From contig JAEUWY010000005.1 of NCBI GenBank assembly GCA_022059125.1, positions 4,464,001 through 4,528,000 on the forward strand: DNA of 64,000 nt, read 5' to 3'. Below are positions 22,574 through 32,692 of this stretch, in pieces. The DNA is from Corynespora cassiicola. Its lineage: Eukaryota; Ascomycota; Dothideomycetes; Pleosporales; Corynesporascaceae. A program made the translations under genes and the position numbers. Numbering within the stretch: the stretch's first letter is position 1; each line of letters begins with the position of its first letter. Below the pieces are notes generated by a model. The model ran no database searches. It had not been told where the DNA came from and saw nothing but the letters and a program-made list of their open reading frames with translations.

Positions 22574-23749
22574 TCGAAGGCGTGCAGGGAACAGATTTCG
22601 GGTCTGGGGTCTATTAGCGCTGCAAATGCTGCTAGAAGCATTTCTTTTACCATATTGAGTTGCTGTGCAGAGGCTCTGCCTGATTAGTCCTATTGCTTTT
22701 TTTTTTTTACAGATATCTAGACTATCATCTGACTACCATTGGCGCGGCTTCAGCTGCAGTCTGTCGCTTCACCTCAAGCCTGCAGAATCACGCCTACCGA
22801 TTAGGAAGCTCTAGCAGCGGGGATGAGGCGATCAGAGATTTTCCTTGACGGGGGTGGCGTACGCAGTGTCAAAGGGAGGTGTCATCAAGCCGCTCCATGC
22901 TCTGCGCTCCTATCGAGGGCGGCCATATGTCGGTGCGGTGCAAGTTGATGGATTGGTGGTGGCCGGAGTCAGTTGTCGGTGTTCGGGGTTGAGGCTCGGC
23001 AGTGCGTCCACGGAGACTTCTTTCCCAATCGGTAACAGACAAAGACACATGACTCAGAGATGATTAATCCCCAGCACCGCGGAGTTGAACCCCGAACACG
23101 GCGTTGAAAAGCCGGGCCTTCTGGTTTTGCGATAGGCTCATTTGAAGCCGTGCATCTGTTGCTCTTCTGATCCCTCCCAATTGTACTGTTCCAATGCTTA
23201 GAAACTCGACAAAGAATGAAATGCATTGTAATCGGTATTTTCAAGACTGTTGCGGCGGGATTAGAAGAGGGTAATCAAGAGGGGTACTAAGCTCTACTAA
23301 GCAAATGGAGAAAGCGCAGTAATGTCTTTTCCAACGCGTTTGCCGCGCATAACATGTCTCGTATCCTTAATCTGAGGTTTGGGCGGACCTGCAAAGGCGC
23401 AGTAAAGTCTTCATTAGCCGTCCCATGGGGATGGCTCGAACGTCCGGTGGACGTGCGTGAACAATCTAGGCAACGACATAACATCTCCCCTGACTAAGAG
23501 ACTAATGCAAAGCCTGTAAGGAAGCGCATCAGGCACCAACTTTTGTAGACACCTGATTGGCCGAATTGCGTTATCGTACCATGGGGATTATAACGTGACA
23601 GCGGATATCCGAATCTTATTCCGCATATCGAGGGACCGCATCTTGATATAAAAGTTGAGATGAGACATGATGTCTGATAATCCCAAATCAGATCAGCCTT
23701 CTTCTCTTGTCTTATTCAATACCCTCAGTTAAACTTTGCAAATCTCACA
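22574..23749. other. Divergent intergenic region
   Basis: About 1.2 kb between the start of the Zn2Cys6 gene and that of a small plus-strand gene. It holds a poly-T run near 22700 and a TATA box at 23647. I found no gene or convincing RNA. Confidence 0.5.
23647..23653 (+). promoter_or_regulatory. TATA box of the 71-residue gene
   Basis: TATAAAA lies 97 bp before the ATG at 23750 and is followed by a pyrimidine-rich leader (CTTCTTCTCTTGTC). This is a classic inducible fungal promoter layout. Confidence 0.65.
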
Positions 23750-24011
23750 ATGTCTTCGAACAACAACACCTCCGGCACTGCTGCTTCGGAAAAGTCCAAG
23801 CTTCCCTTCTACAACGTCTTCTCGCGCAATTCCACGGATTCAGCGCACTCCACCGACGCACTGTTGCAGAAGGAACAAAAGAAGGATAAGGATACAAGCA
23901 AAAACGTATCTGCCAAGTCCATCATGCAGAGTAAGTACACGCAAAAGATTGATGGCCGCGTACTAATCCCTTATAGCGGCTCAAAGCAACTCCGTCAATT
24001 TTTCAGTATAG
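23750..24011 (+). CDS. Small hydrophilic 71-residue protein
   Basis: Exons 23750-23930 and 23977-24011. The 46-nt intron has textbook signals: donor GTAAGT, branch TACTAAT, acceptor TAG. Splicing changes the end of the protein to SIMQTAQSNSVNFSV and a TAG at 24009-24011; unspliced reading would give an unrelated tail. The protein is Ser/Asn/Lys-rich with a central KEQKKDKDTSKN and no signal peptide or membrane segment, so it is probably cytosolic and largely disordered. A strong TATA box and the quality of the splice signals suggest a well-expressed, conditionally induced gene, but I do not recognise a family. Confidence 0.7.
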
Positions 24012-24486
24012 ATTGGGACCTGTACAGGGCTTAAAACCGAGACTTTCATCCGAGTGAGGACGACGCTTCGCCCAAACCCATTCGAAAGGCTTTCGTCTTA
24101 CACTATATTGATATCTGGGTTTAAGATGGCGAAATGCGGCGTATACGTGGGATTTTGGAGCTTTTGTTTGGTTGTAACCTGGCTTTGCAAGTTGGACGCG
24201 CAGAGGTATACGGGGTCCTCCCAGAGATGGGACTCTGGTAATAGATACACGGACTCAGAAGTGTGTGTGACAGATGACCTGTATTGGACTCACTACCACC
24301 TGTGGGCCACATTCACATCACAACTCTTGCACATAATACAGCCAACAGTTCCAAGAACGATCTGATCGATTCTCAAATCCCTCTGTAGCGATAGCGAAAT
24401 CATAACCGTCGTAAAAAAGGACCCCCTAAATGGTATAAACAAAGAATCAAACCCCCCCACAACCCAACCAATCCCACTCCACCCCA
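24012..24486. other. Convergent 3' region, nothing recognised
   Basis: Less than 500 bp between the ends of two genes that point toward each other. It contains terminator and UTR sequence at most. Confidence 0.5.
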
Positions 24487-25086
24487 TCAAATATTCAACA
24501 TGCTCCCCCTCCCCCTTCCACTCCTCTCCCTCCCCACCCCACCCCCAACCACCTCTTCATAACTCGGCGGCATCCCCCTCTCCTCCACCCTCCTCTTCTC
24601 CTCCTCCTTCCTCTTCCTCCTCCTCTCCTCCGCCCTCTCACTCTCCCACTCCAACCCCGCCTTCCTCGCCTTCCTCTCCTCCCTCTTCTCCCTAATCTTC
24701 TCCGCCCCTAGGCCGATACTCGCTAGCAAAAGCGCCGCCATGGCCAGCGGATTCGAATGCCTCCTCACGGCTCTGCGCCGGCAGTGTGGGGCCTTGGGCA
24801 GCGGTGGCGGGGGCTGCGGGTAGTATGTGTTTTGGCGGAAGGCGTCTTGCTTGGATACGAAGCTAGTGGCTGTACTTGTGCTGCTGGACGCTGTGGAAGG
24901 TTTGCTGGAGTGGAAGTGGAAGTGTGATTGCGGGCGTCTTGTGCGGCGGTTGCAGCGGCGAGAATAACACTGCTGTGTTGAAGCCGGGAGGTATGGTGAA
25001 GGGGTGGCGAGGTCGTAGTCTTCCAATGACGAGGTGGATGATGAGGCAGAGATGGGGGGTTGGTATTGGTGACGTCTTCGACACAT
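24487..25086 (-). CDS. Basic, low-complexity hypothetical protein
   Basis: A single 199-residue frame. The first half is Ser/Thr/Pro/Arg-rich. A short hydrophobic helix (LAMAALLLASIGLG) at about 115-128 leads into a long, highly charged coiled-coil-like helix (KIREKREERKARK, ERRRKRKEEEKRR) and a Pro-Tyr motif, PPSYEEV, near the C-terminus, which could bind WW domains of ubiquitin ligases. Similar small fungal proteins exist without known function. The start is doubtful: a TATATATA at 25105-25112 lies only about 20 bp before this ATG, so translation may begin further in or in another exon. Confidence 0.5.
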   Translation of the reverse strand: MCRRRHQYQPPISASSSTSSLEDYDLATPSPYLPASTQQCYSRRCNRRTRRPQSHFHFHSSKPSTASSSTSTATSFVSKQDAFRQNTYYPQPPPPLPKAPHCRRRAVRRHSNPLAMAALLLASIGLGAEKIREKREERKARKAGLEWESERAEERRRKRKEEEKRRVEERGMPPSYEEVVGGGVGRERSGRGRGSMLNI

Positions 25087-25986
25087 GGCTGGCAGACCGA
25101 CAGGTATATATAGATTCCGCTTGAATCGGGAAATTTGGAATAGACGGGGTTATTTGTCGTGATTCCAAAAAACGAATGCACGCCTGGCCTTTATAATCTG
25201 TCTACACAGCCCACACACACACGCTTCCCCTCAGCCCTTCTCGCTTTCGCTTACCGGACGGGCTGTTTCGTTGGGCGCGCGGGCGCTGCAGCGTCCGGAA
25301 AATCTCTCAGCCTCTAGACCCCACAATGTGGATTCCCGCATGCGAGGACCCTGGGTTAACGTAGAAGGGGCTTGGTGAACACCCGTCTTCCCGAGTATTC
25401 TTCCATGCTGATTGGTACGGCAAGGCCGATTGTCGTGACGTGTGCCGGGGGCTTGGACGATCGTGAACGCGGCGGTGGCGGTGCTGTGGCGTCATTGTCC
25501 CTAAGCGAGGCGTCGTTGGACTCGTTCATTGGATGGAGGGCAGCATCCACTCGGTGCCGAAGACCAATATTTCAAATTGCTCATGGGCCCAGGCTAGTAT
25601 GTAGCGTGGCTTCAGATGCTCCAGCTGACTGCAGCTGCTACCAGCCGTTGGTCGAAGCGAATGCGGAGCCGAGTTTGATGTCAGCCCGTATCTCACAGCC
25701 ACTCACGAAAAGCGACAAGATAATTATGTGTCCATTCCCAATACCCCATCACCAGTCTAACCAAGGGTATCCTGATTCTATTAAACCGAGAGGTAGCGAC
25801 AGGAAGCCGACTGGTACTTTTTTTAAGCAACAGCCGATTAAAGAAACGATACCTATATAAAAAGAAATAGTTCAACTTCATACTTAGCCGCCAACTCCGC
25901 TCCTATTGCTACACATTATCGCACAGCAGCATGGTGCAGTAGTAAAGAAAAATTAAACTTCGGACTGAATTGCAAGCACTTGGAGA
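25087..25986. other. Intergenic, nothing recognised
   Basis: About 900 bp containing the presumed promoter of the basic hypothetical protein (TATATATA at 25105-25112) and the 3' flank of the sugar transporter gene. No gene is supported. Confidence 0.5.
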
Positions 25987-27743
25987 TCAGACACTCCTAG
26001 TTTCGTGGTGCTCTATCCCCAGGCTGTCGGGGCCATTCTTTGCTCTTTTCTCCAAGTCCCGTCGGGCCTGATCCGCATACATCAACGTGGGCCTCCATTT
26101 TGAGCTCTTGCGTGGAGTCGTTTCCTCGAGCATGCGGTCTACTTGCTCAAGGGAAAGGCCTTTGGTCTCGGGGACAAAGAAGTAGGCGAAAAGCACACAG
26201 ACTGTGCAAGTCGTACCCCACACGAAGAAGACCTTGCTCTTCATGTTGCCCTCGGTGTCGTCAACCATGTACGGCGTAATATATCCAATGACAAAGTTCC
26301 ACAGCCAGTTGGAGGCTGTAGACAGCGCCACGCCCTTGGCACGAATCGGGAGAGGGAATATCTCGCCAATAACGACCCAGGCCGCTGGTCCCCATGTGCT
26401 GGCAAAGAAGAAGATGTAGATGCAGGTGAAGACGATCAAACAGATGCTAGCAGCCTGAGAACCCTCCTTGACAGTACCGACAATGGCAATGATGAATTCG
26501 CAGACCAGCATGCCAACAGCACCGTAGATGAGGAGCATGCGACGGCCAAGTTTCTCAATGGTCCAGAATGAGATGGGCGTAGACAGGACATTGACGGCCG
26601 TGGTAATCATGGAGACGACAAAGGCGTTGCTCATGCCGGCTTGCTTGAAAAAGGTGGTACCGTAGTAGACTGTAGCTGTTAGCGTCTGTTCTATTTCGGG
26701 CCTTGCGATGCATGACTCGATGACTTGCATTCCTAAAATAAGCAAAGGCAGGGGGATACTTACAGATAAAGTTCACGCCAGTCCATTGCTGGAACATTTG
26801 CAGAGCCACACCGAGGACTACGCGACGCAGGTTTCCAGAAGGCTTCCAGCCACCGCGGAAGCAGTCGACCCAGCTGGACTGCATGTGTTCCATTTCATAT
26901 CGCCAGTTGGCCACCAGCTCTTCGAGCTCGTCCTTGATATAGGCCGAGTCCAGTGGCTGGCCACGTAGAGTAGCCAACGCCTTGGTGGCATCGGCCCGGC
27001 GATCCTTCATGACATACCATCGAGGGCTCTCAGGAAGCAGGAATAGGCCCGTACCAAGTACAATGGCCCATACCTACTGGATAGCCATTGGGATACGATA
27101 CGAAGCCGAGGTCATGTTGTTGTGCGTGGCCTGGTCCACGACTGAAGCAAGGAGCAAGCCGACAGTGATGAAGAACTGATAGCCAGACACGATGGCGCCA
27201 CGGACGGCCTTGGGTGCGACTTCGGACATGTAGAGAATGATGATGGCAGAGACGAAGCCAACGCCGAATCCGGCAATGAGACGGCCAGCCACCAGTAGGC
27301 CAACCGCAGTAGACGCAACCTGGAGCACTACACCAGCAGAAAAGACGAAGCACCCAGCGATGACGGTTGAGCGACGTCCAATCCAGTCAGCGAGACCACC
27401 AGCAAAGAGGGCGCCGAAAAAGGTGCCGGCGGAGAGGATAGAGACGATGAGGGATTTCTGCCAAGACGGGTAGAGAAGGCCATTGTAGGCGTCGGCGCTG
27501 TCGGACGGTTCTGTATCTATTAGCTTGGGCTTGCAGAAGTTTGTGATTTCCACAACACATACGGCCAAACTCTTGTTTAAAGTAGTTCATTGCTAGGACG
27601 CCACTGATGTAACCAGAGTCATATCCGAAGAGAATGCCACCAAAGGCAGCGAACACGCAGAGCAGGTAGCCGCGCAGTGTAACGGGAGCCTCGATACGCG
27701 AGTCGTCGCCATGGCGAGCTGCGGATGGGGCCCAGCCGGGCAT
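25987..27743 (-). CDS. MFS monosaccharide transporter interrupted by one in-frame TAG
   Basis: Exons 27743-27563, 27516-26764 and 26669-25987 would give 538 residues with twelve membrane segments. Sugar-porter marks are all present: GGILFGYDSGYISG, WIGRRSTVIAG, AGRLIAGFGVGFVSA, PESPRWYV, QQWTGVNFI joined by splicing to FYYGTTFFKQAG, EKLGRRMLL, GEIFPLPIRAKG and VPETKGLSLEQ. The defect is codon 208: PMAIQ is followed by TAG (plus-strand 27074-27076) and the frame then continues intact as VWAIVLGTGLFLLPESPRW. Homologues usually have an aromatic or aliphatic residue there, and no splice pair removes the stop without losing conserved residues. It is a very recent nonsense allele, a read-through codon or a sequence error. 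The closest known type is the glucose/hexose sensor-transporter group (RCO3-like). Confidence 0.8.
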
Positions 27744-28543
27744 TGTGGAATGTATGTGGGGCGAGGTGGACGTGGGAGATCCGGCGTGGTGGGTTGGTTG
27801 GGGTTGGATGCAAGGGTGAATGCGGTATGAAAATGTGTGGAATGGGGAAGCTGCTGGGACCAGACATTTTATATGGCGCCTGCCCGGGCGCGGCCACAGC
27901 TCTCCCCACTGAGGCCGCTCGCGGTCGACAGGCGCCCGCGTGACGACCATCGTGAGGGCTAGTTGGAAGTCAGTGAGCAAACAAAAAAGCCAATGCAGTA
28001 CGGCCACCGCATTTGGACCATTGACACGAGACACCCATCCCGTTGCCACAAACGGTTGAGCTTCTACAAATTTATCGGCGCTCGTGGCCATGATACGAGT
28101 GGCCCTGCGTGTCTGGTACGTACGACGCATCGTGGAACGGCCATCCAGGGGCCTGTGGCGTGACTGCAAAATAGTCGTTGCTGGTGTCGCACTTGCGATG
28201 AGCATGTACCTAGGTAATTAGCAGATACATCGGCACATGTATTGCAGAGACAAGACCCTCAAAGAACAAGGCATTATGGCGATTCTGTTCTCAATGCGGC
28301 CTGTGGTTGAGACAAAGGTACATGTCGTGATGCCTCGGCTGTGGCCCGAAAGCGGTTAGTGTCGCCACTTCAGATGAGGTAGTACCTGGGCTGAGCAGAC
28401 TGAGAGCACGTGTTCCAAAAACATGGTGTCGTCGCCTGATTGGCAAATGCGGCGTCGTGTGTCCGATGTTTGATTTCACTAAGCATTACTGTATAATCCT
28501 AGCCCTAGCTTTTGTCAAGTGGGTATCTTCGTCGTGACCGTCA
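27744..28543. other. Intergenic, nothing recognised
   Basis: About 800 bp from the start of the sugar transporter to the stop of the P450 gene, both on the minus strand. No gene is supported. Confidence 0.5.
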
Positions 28544-30283
28544 TTAATCCGTAGCTGAAGTTACAAACACTCGTACACCCTTGGACTCCAGCCTCGGGAC
28601 CGGGATGAAAAAGTCGTGGCCCAGCTGCACGTCCCTCACGTCGGGTTCAAACAGCTCAAACTTGTAGCGGCGGAACATCATGCCAAGCGTCAGGTAGAGC
28701 TCAGTCCAGGCGAGGCTGTAGCTGTCAGTACTGCCCCAAGATGTACATGGAGGAGGGTGACTCACTTGATACCCAGACACGAGCGCGTGCCTCGGCCAAA
28801 CGACACCATGAACCTCTCAAGCGGAATGCCGTCCTTGGTCTTGGGCTCACCCAACCACCTCTCCGGGATGAATTCGTAGCTGTTGGGGAAAATCTCCTCG
28901 TCGTGGCTGACCTCGGGGATGGTCATGGCAATGTTGGTTCCCGCGGGAATGATCCAGTCCTTGTACCTCAGATCATTGGGGTGGGTGCGTGGGTTCCTGG
29001 CGCTCAGGCCGTAGCCCATGCGCACAGCTTCCATGATGCAAGCCTTGAGATACGGCATCTGCTCCAGCGGGTACAGTTCAATCTCGGCACGATTGGGAAA
29101 GGTCTTGACGAGATCAGCATGCAGGCGCTCATAGATGCGCGGGTTGTTGATGATGTGGAACGCAGCAATAGTAAGGGAAAAGGCCGTCGTCTCAACGCCA
29201 CCACCCACGACAATCTGAGCTTCATCTGCAAGACGACGCTGAGTCTTGTCCTCTGGAGGCAATTTGGAGTTGAGAATCTCCTGGAAAATCGTCTTTTTCG
29301 CGTCATTGGTCTTGACCTCCTCCCCGCGGAGGGTTCGGCCGGTCAGTTCCCATTGGTCCTGCACAGTCAGACGAGTCTCTTTGGAAAAGCATCCATACAT
29401 ACTCGCTTGAACTTGAGAAGAGGCTTTGCAGCCGGCTGGAGCCATTCGGTGATGAAGTCGGGAATCGAGTTCATGGCGGGGTAGAACCAGGGGAATTGGG
29501 TGGCAATATGGCCTGTACCGCCAATCTTGAGGAATGCCTCGTGGAACGACTCGAATTCGGGATGCTTGAGCTGGGCATAGTTGAAGCCGAAAAAGTAGTC
29601 CATGATGATGTCGCCGGTCAGGGCGGGGAACACCAAGGTGAGGTTCAATGGCTCCTTGCGCTCCTCAAACTCCCTCATACGGTCTGACATGGTCTCGACA
29701 TGGCGGTAGATGATGTGCACAAACTCCAAGATGGACCGGCGCGAGAACCTGCCAAGGCTCAGTACACTGTCTCTCTGTCTCGAGGTGTGGGGAAATACTG
29801 ACAAGGGGTTCAGGGCTGCACGGCGTCGCTTGTGCTGGGCGGCATTGACGCTTGTGAGCACGTTATGCTCGCTGCCAAAGCGCTTGTCCCAGCCAATCTT
29901 GTCGAGGTGCAAGCTCTTGTGGTAGACTTCGTCGAAGAAGCGCGAGTCCCGGATGTGCAACTCATTGGGCGTCACGCGGATGATGGGGCCTAGCACGGGA
30001 GTGAGCTACCACGAAGCACTGGCGGCATGGGCGTCGACGTACCGTACTGGTCGTGCAGCTGGGTAATCTTCTTGGAGTACTGGCCATTCTGGATAATCTC
30101 GTAGTAGGCCTCGTACCAGGATGTCACGGCGGCAAGGCGCGGGCCCGGGAACTTGGCCAGCGGATGCAGGTACAGGCGGTACAGAGTCAGGCCGACGATG
30201 TACAATGCAAGAGCAGCGACGGGCAGGGCGACGGAGGGCGCGAGAGGCGCGAAGCCCGCGAGATGGTGAGCTCCCAGGTCCAT
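28544..30283 (-). CDS. Cytochrome P450 monooxygenase
   Basis: Five exons, 30283-30043, 29989-29803, 29748-29403, 29358-28766 and 28715-28544, give 512 residues. An N-terminal hydrophobic anchor (PVAALALYIVGLTLYRLYL) is followed by the proline hinge HPLAKFPGPRL. Later come the I-helix GGGVETT, the ExxR pair in MEAVRMG, the PERW element and the haem loop FGRGTRSCLGIN with Cys at about 452; the last intron splits GI|N. The region QYGPIIRVTPNELHI resembles the trichodiene-oxygenase-like group of ER P450s that decorate terpenoids or aromatics. Intron 2 uses a GTCAGT donor. It is divergent from the LaeA-like methyltransferase gene; the substrate is unknown. Confidence 0.94.
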
Positions 30284-30917
30284 GGCGACTCAGCAGCGCA
30301 GCAGTGGGACCCAAGGGGACGGGGCGACAGACTCGGGCGGGGAGAGCGAGTTTTGACAAACCGTGCTCCTCTCAGAGGTCAACCCCCTAAATTGCCCGGG
30401 CTCGCCGCGCCGGAGCAAGCCCCCCACCGGTTTGACGACGGACGGCTCGTCTCTGCCGCGCGGATGAAGGGCCAAGCCAGGCCGGATTGGGTGGCTCCGT
30501 GCGGACCGCAGGCCGGGACTGGGTTCACTCGACGCACTGGGTTGGCTGGGAAATGGAGCCTTGCCAGCGGCCATGCTGCTCCATCCAAGCTAGACGGCGT
30601 TGCGGCCAGGAGGCCATGCAGCCATGCGGCCATGCGGCCATGAGGCCATGCAACCATCACGCGGTGATGGAGACGGCCCCGTCCACATCCCCGTACCCGT
30701 CGCCGTTTCCGTCCCGGCCAGCGCACCGCATCATCCCACCGGGCGTCTGCGCTGCACTGCGCAGACACGCCTCGCCTCCGGCGCTTCGAGCAAGAGTCTG
30801 TTGTTATAAGTAAGGGCGCTGCATCCCTGCCGCCCCGCGCGTGCGACCTTGACGCCCGTCACGCCTTGTCCTTCTGCTTTCGTCTTGCCAGAGCAGAAAC
30901 CGAGAGAGCGACTGACC
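30284..30917. promoter_or_regulatory. Divergent promoter between P450 and LaeA-like methyltransferase
   Basis: 634 bp of very GC-rich DNA between two start codons that face away from each other, so both genes may share control elements. It includes a short array of GCCATGCGG-like units at about 30613-30655. No coding region is supported. Confidence 0.55.
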
Positions 30918-32084
30918 ATGTCTGCCGCGGCAGAAGCAACCACCAGCGCCAACGCTCCCGCAGCCACCCCTCCCGAGCCCCGCGAGCCTCAGGAGCCCCA
31001 GGAGCCTCAGGCCCCTCAGGCCCCTCCGGCCCCTCCTCAGCCTCCTCAGCCTCCCCAGGCCGCCCTCGAGCCCAACCCGCAAGGCCACGGCGACTCTGTG
31101 CTGCATCTCGAGCCCGACACGGCCACGCCCACCGACTCCGACGCCGACTCGGCCTTTGAGGGCAACTCGACCGCCAGCACCTCGCTCGCCTCGTCCATCC
31201 TCAACTACGAGTACTCCAACGGCCGCCGCTACCATGGCTACCGCAGCGGCGCCTACGTGCTGCCCAACGACGACGAGGAGCAGGACCGCCTGGACCTGAT
31301 GCACCACATCTGGCTACTGGTGCTGAGCGGCAAGCTGTACGACGCGCCCTTGCAGGAGCCGCCCAACCGCGTGCTCGACATCGGCACGGGGACGGGCATC
31401 TGGGCCATTGACTATGCCGACGAGAACCCCGGCGCAGACGTGCTCGGCACCGACCTGTCGCCCATCCAGCCCACGTGGGTGCCGCCCAATGCCAAATTCT
31501 ACATTGACGACGCCGAGAGCGAATGGGTCTACTCGGACCACGAGAAGTTCGACTACATCCACGTGCGCGGCCTGTCGGGCGCCATCAACGACTGGGATCG
31601 CCTGTGCACCCAGGCCTACCGCCACCTGCGGCCGGGCGCCTGGCTCGAGTTCCAGGAGCCCATGGCCTGGGTCGAGAGCGACGACGACACGCTGGACCGC
31701 GCCCCCAACCTCAAGCAGTGGCAGGACCTGTGCAACGACGCCGCCGCCATGTTCGGCAAGGAGATCAAGATTGCCGACCGCCTCAAGCAGCGCATGCTCG
31801 ACGTCGGCTTCACCGACGTGCACGAGAAGATTGTCAAGATCCCCATCGGGCCCTGGCCCAAGGACCCCAAGATGAAGGAGGTGGGCCGCTACCAGCGCGA
31901 GCACATGGCCATGGGCATCGAGCCCTACACGCTCGGCTTCATCGGAAAGGTCCTGGGCTGGGGCGAGACCGAGTGCAAGGTCCTGATCGCAAAGGTCACC
32001 AACGAGGTGCGCGACCGCAGTCTGCACCTCTACCTGCGCTTCTACTTTGTCCACGGTCGGAAACCCGAAAACGCTGTGAATTGA
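30918..32084 (+). CDS. LaeA-like SAM-dependent methyltransferase
   Basis: A single exon of 388 codons. ATG 30918 is preferred to an in-frame start at 30849 because the upstream residues are not conserved in character and the leader is GC-rich. Residues 1 to about 80 are a Pro/Glu/Ala-rich disordered tail. The methyltransferase fold shows motif I VLDIGTGTGIWAI, an acidic loop after beta2 (GTDLSPIQPTW), FDYIHVRGL and LRPGAWLEFQEP. SPIQP and the post-motif order match the fungal LaeA-like methyltransferase family. LaeA itself regulates secondary metabolism in the nucleus; most family members have unknown targets. It is paired divergently with a P450. Confidence 0.9.
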   Translation: MSAAAEATTSANAPAATPPEPREPQEPQEPQAPQAPPAPPQPPQPPQAALEPNPQGHGDSVLHLEPDTATPTDSDADSAFEGNSTASTSLASSILNYEYSNGRRYHGYRSGAYVLPNDDEEQDRLDLMHHIWLLVLSGKLYDAPLQEPPNRVLDIGTGTGIWAIDYADENPGADVLGTDLSPIQPTWVPPNAKFYIDDAESEWVYSDHEKFDYIHVRGLSGAINDWDRLCTQAYRHLRPGAWLEFQEPMAWVESDDDTLDRAPNLKQWQDLCNDAAAMFGKEIKIADRLKQRMLDVGFTDVHEKIVKIPIGPWPKDPKMKEVGRYQREHMAMGIEPYTLGFIGKVLGWGETECKVLIAKVTNEVRDRSLHLYLRFYFVHGRKPENAVN

Positions 32085-32461
32085 GAATCTGAGGACATGC
32101 ATGCACCAAAGACTATGAAGTAATGGCTCTCCTTCTCAACCGTTTTATATCAGAGCAGTGCACCTGCCGACCGTCCATTCTTATACATACCATCTTTTCC
32201 CTTATATGATTTTGCGTCCAGGGAGCATCACGCATGAGACTAGCGGAGCATGCTTCATGTTTATTACATACTATGGAGCGCCGGCATTTATACACGACTT
32301 AGGGGTCGTCGTTGTATCCTAGGTGTTTATCATTCATATCCTCAATTCCCGTTTCCCATTTCCCGTTTCCCTTTGTGATTTGCGCCCCCAGCCCTTTTAT
32401 TCCCTTGGATATCCCGAAATTCGTGTCTTGGTCGTTTCTCATGGCTTGTTGTTCGCATCAT
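32085..32461. other. Convergent 3' region, nothing recognised
   Basis: Short AT-rich stretch after the methyltransferase gene with no supported feature. Confidence 0.5.
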
Positions 32462-32692
32462 TCATCCCATCCCGGGGATCACACCGACCGGCTTGTTCGT
32501 CCGCGGATCCACCGGCTTGAAGCCCATGGCCAAGTAGAGTTGGGCCTCGCGTGCCGAACACGGAATATCGTGCTTGTCGAATCGAATTGCCAGGCGGGGC
32601 TCGCCGTTTACCGCAGCGCGGTTTTGTGTCTTTGGAGGAGGAGAGTTTGAAGTAGAAGAGGAAGAAGAGGAAGAAGAGGAAGAAGACGGCAT
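32462..32692 (-). CDS. Possible small protein with poly-serine start
   Basis: The first ATG in an open frame at 32692 gives 76 residues: eleven consecutive Ser, a Pro/Lys patch, and then a globular-looking end (LAIRFDKHDIPCS, AQLYLAMGFKPVDP) that stops at 32462-32464. The C-terminal half does not look like random translation, and a TATATATA-type box lies about 210 bp upstream near 32902. I do not recognise a family, and the frame is short, so it remains tentative. Confidence 0.35.
   Translation of the reverse strand: MPSSSSSSSSSSSTSNSPPPKTQNRAAVNGEPRLAIRFDKHDIPCSAREAQLYLAMGFKPVDPRTNKPVGVIPGMG

Noticed and set aside
23040..23140. tRNA-like T-arm (GGGGTTCAACTCC on the minus strand)
   Set aside because: No proper acceptor or anticodon stems could be folded around it by eye.
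30487..30813. Plus-strand frames over the GCCATGCGG repeats
   Set aside because: They lie in the divergent P450-methyltransferase promoter and reflect repeat composition.
31408..32092. Long alternate-frame ORFs within the methyltransferase gene
   Set aside because: Shadows of the high-GC coding exon; the real frame has all SAM-binding motifs.
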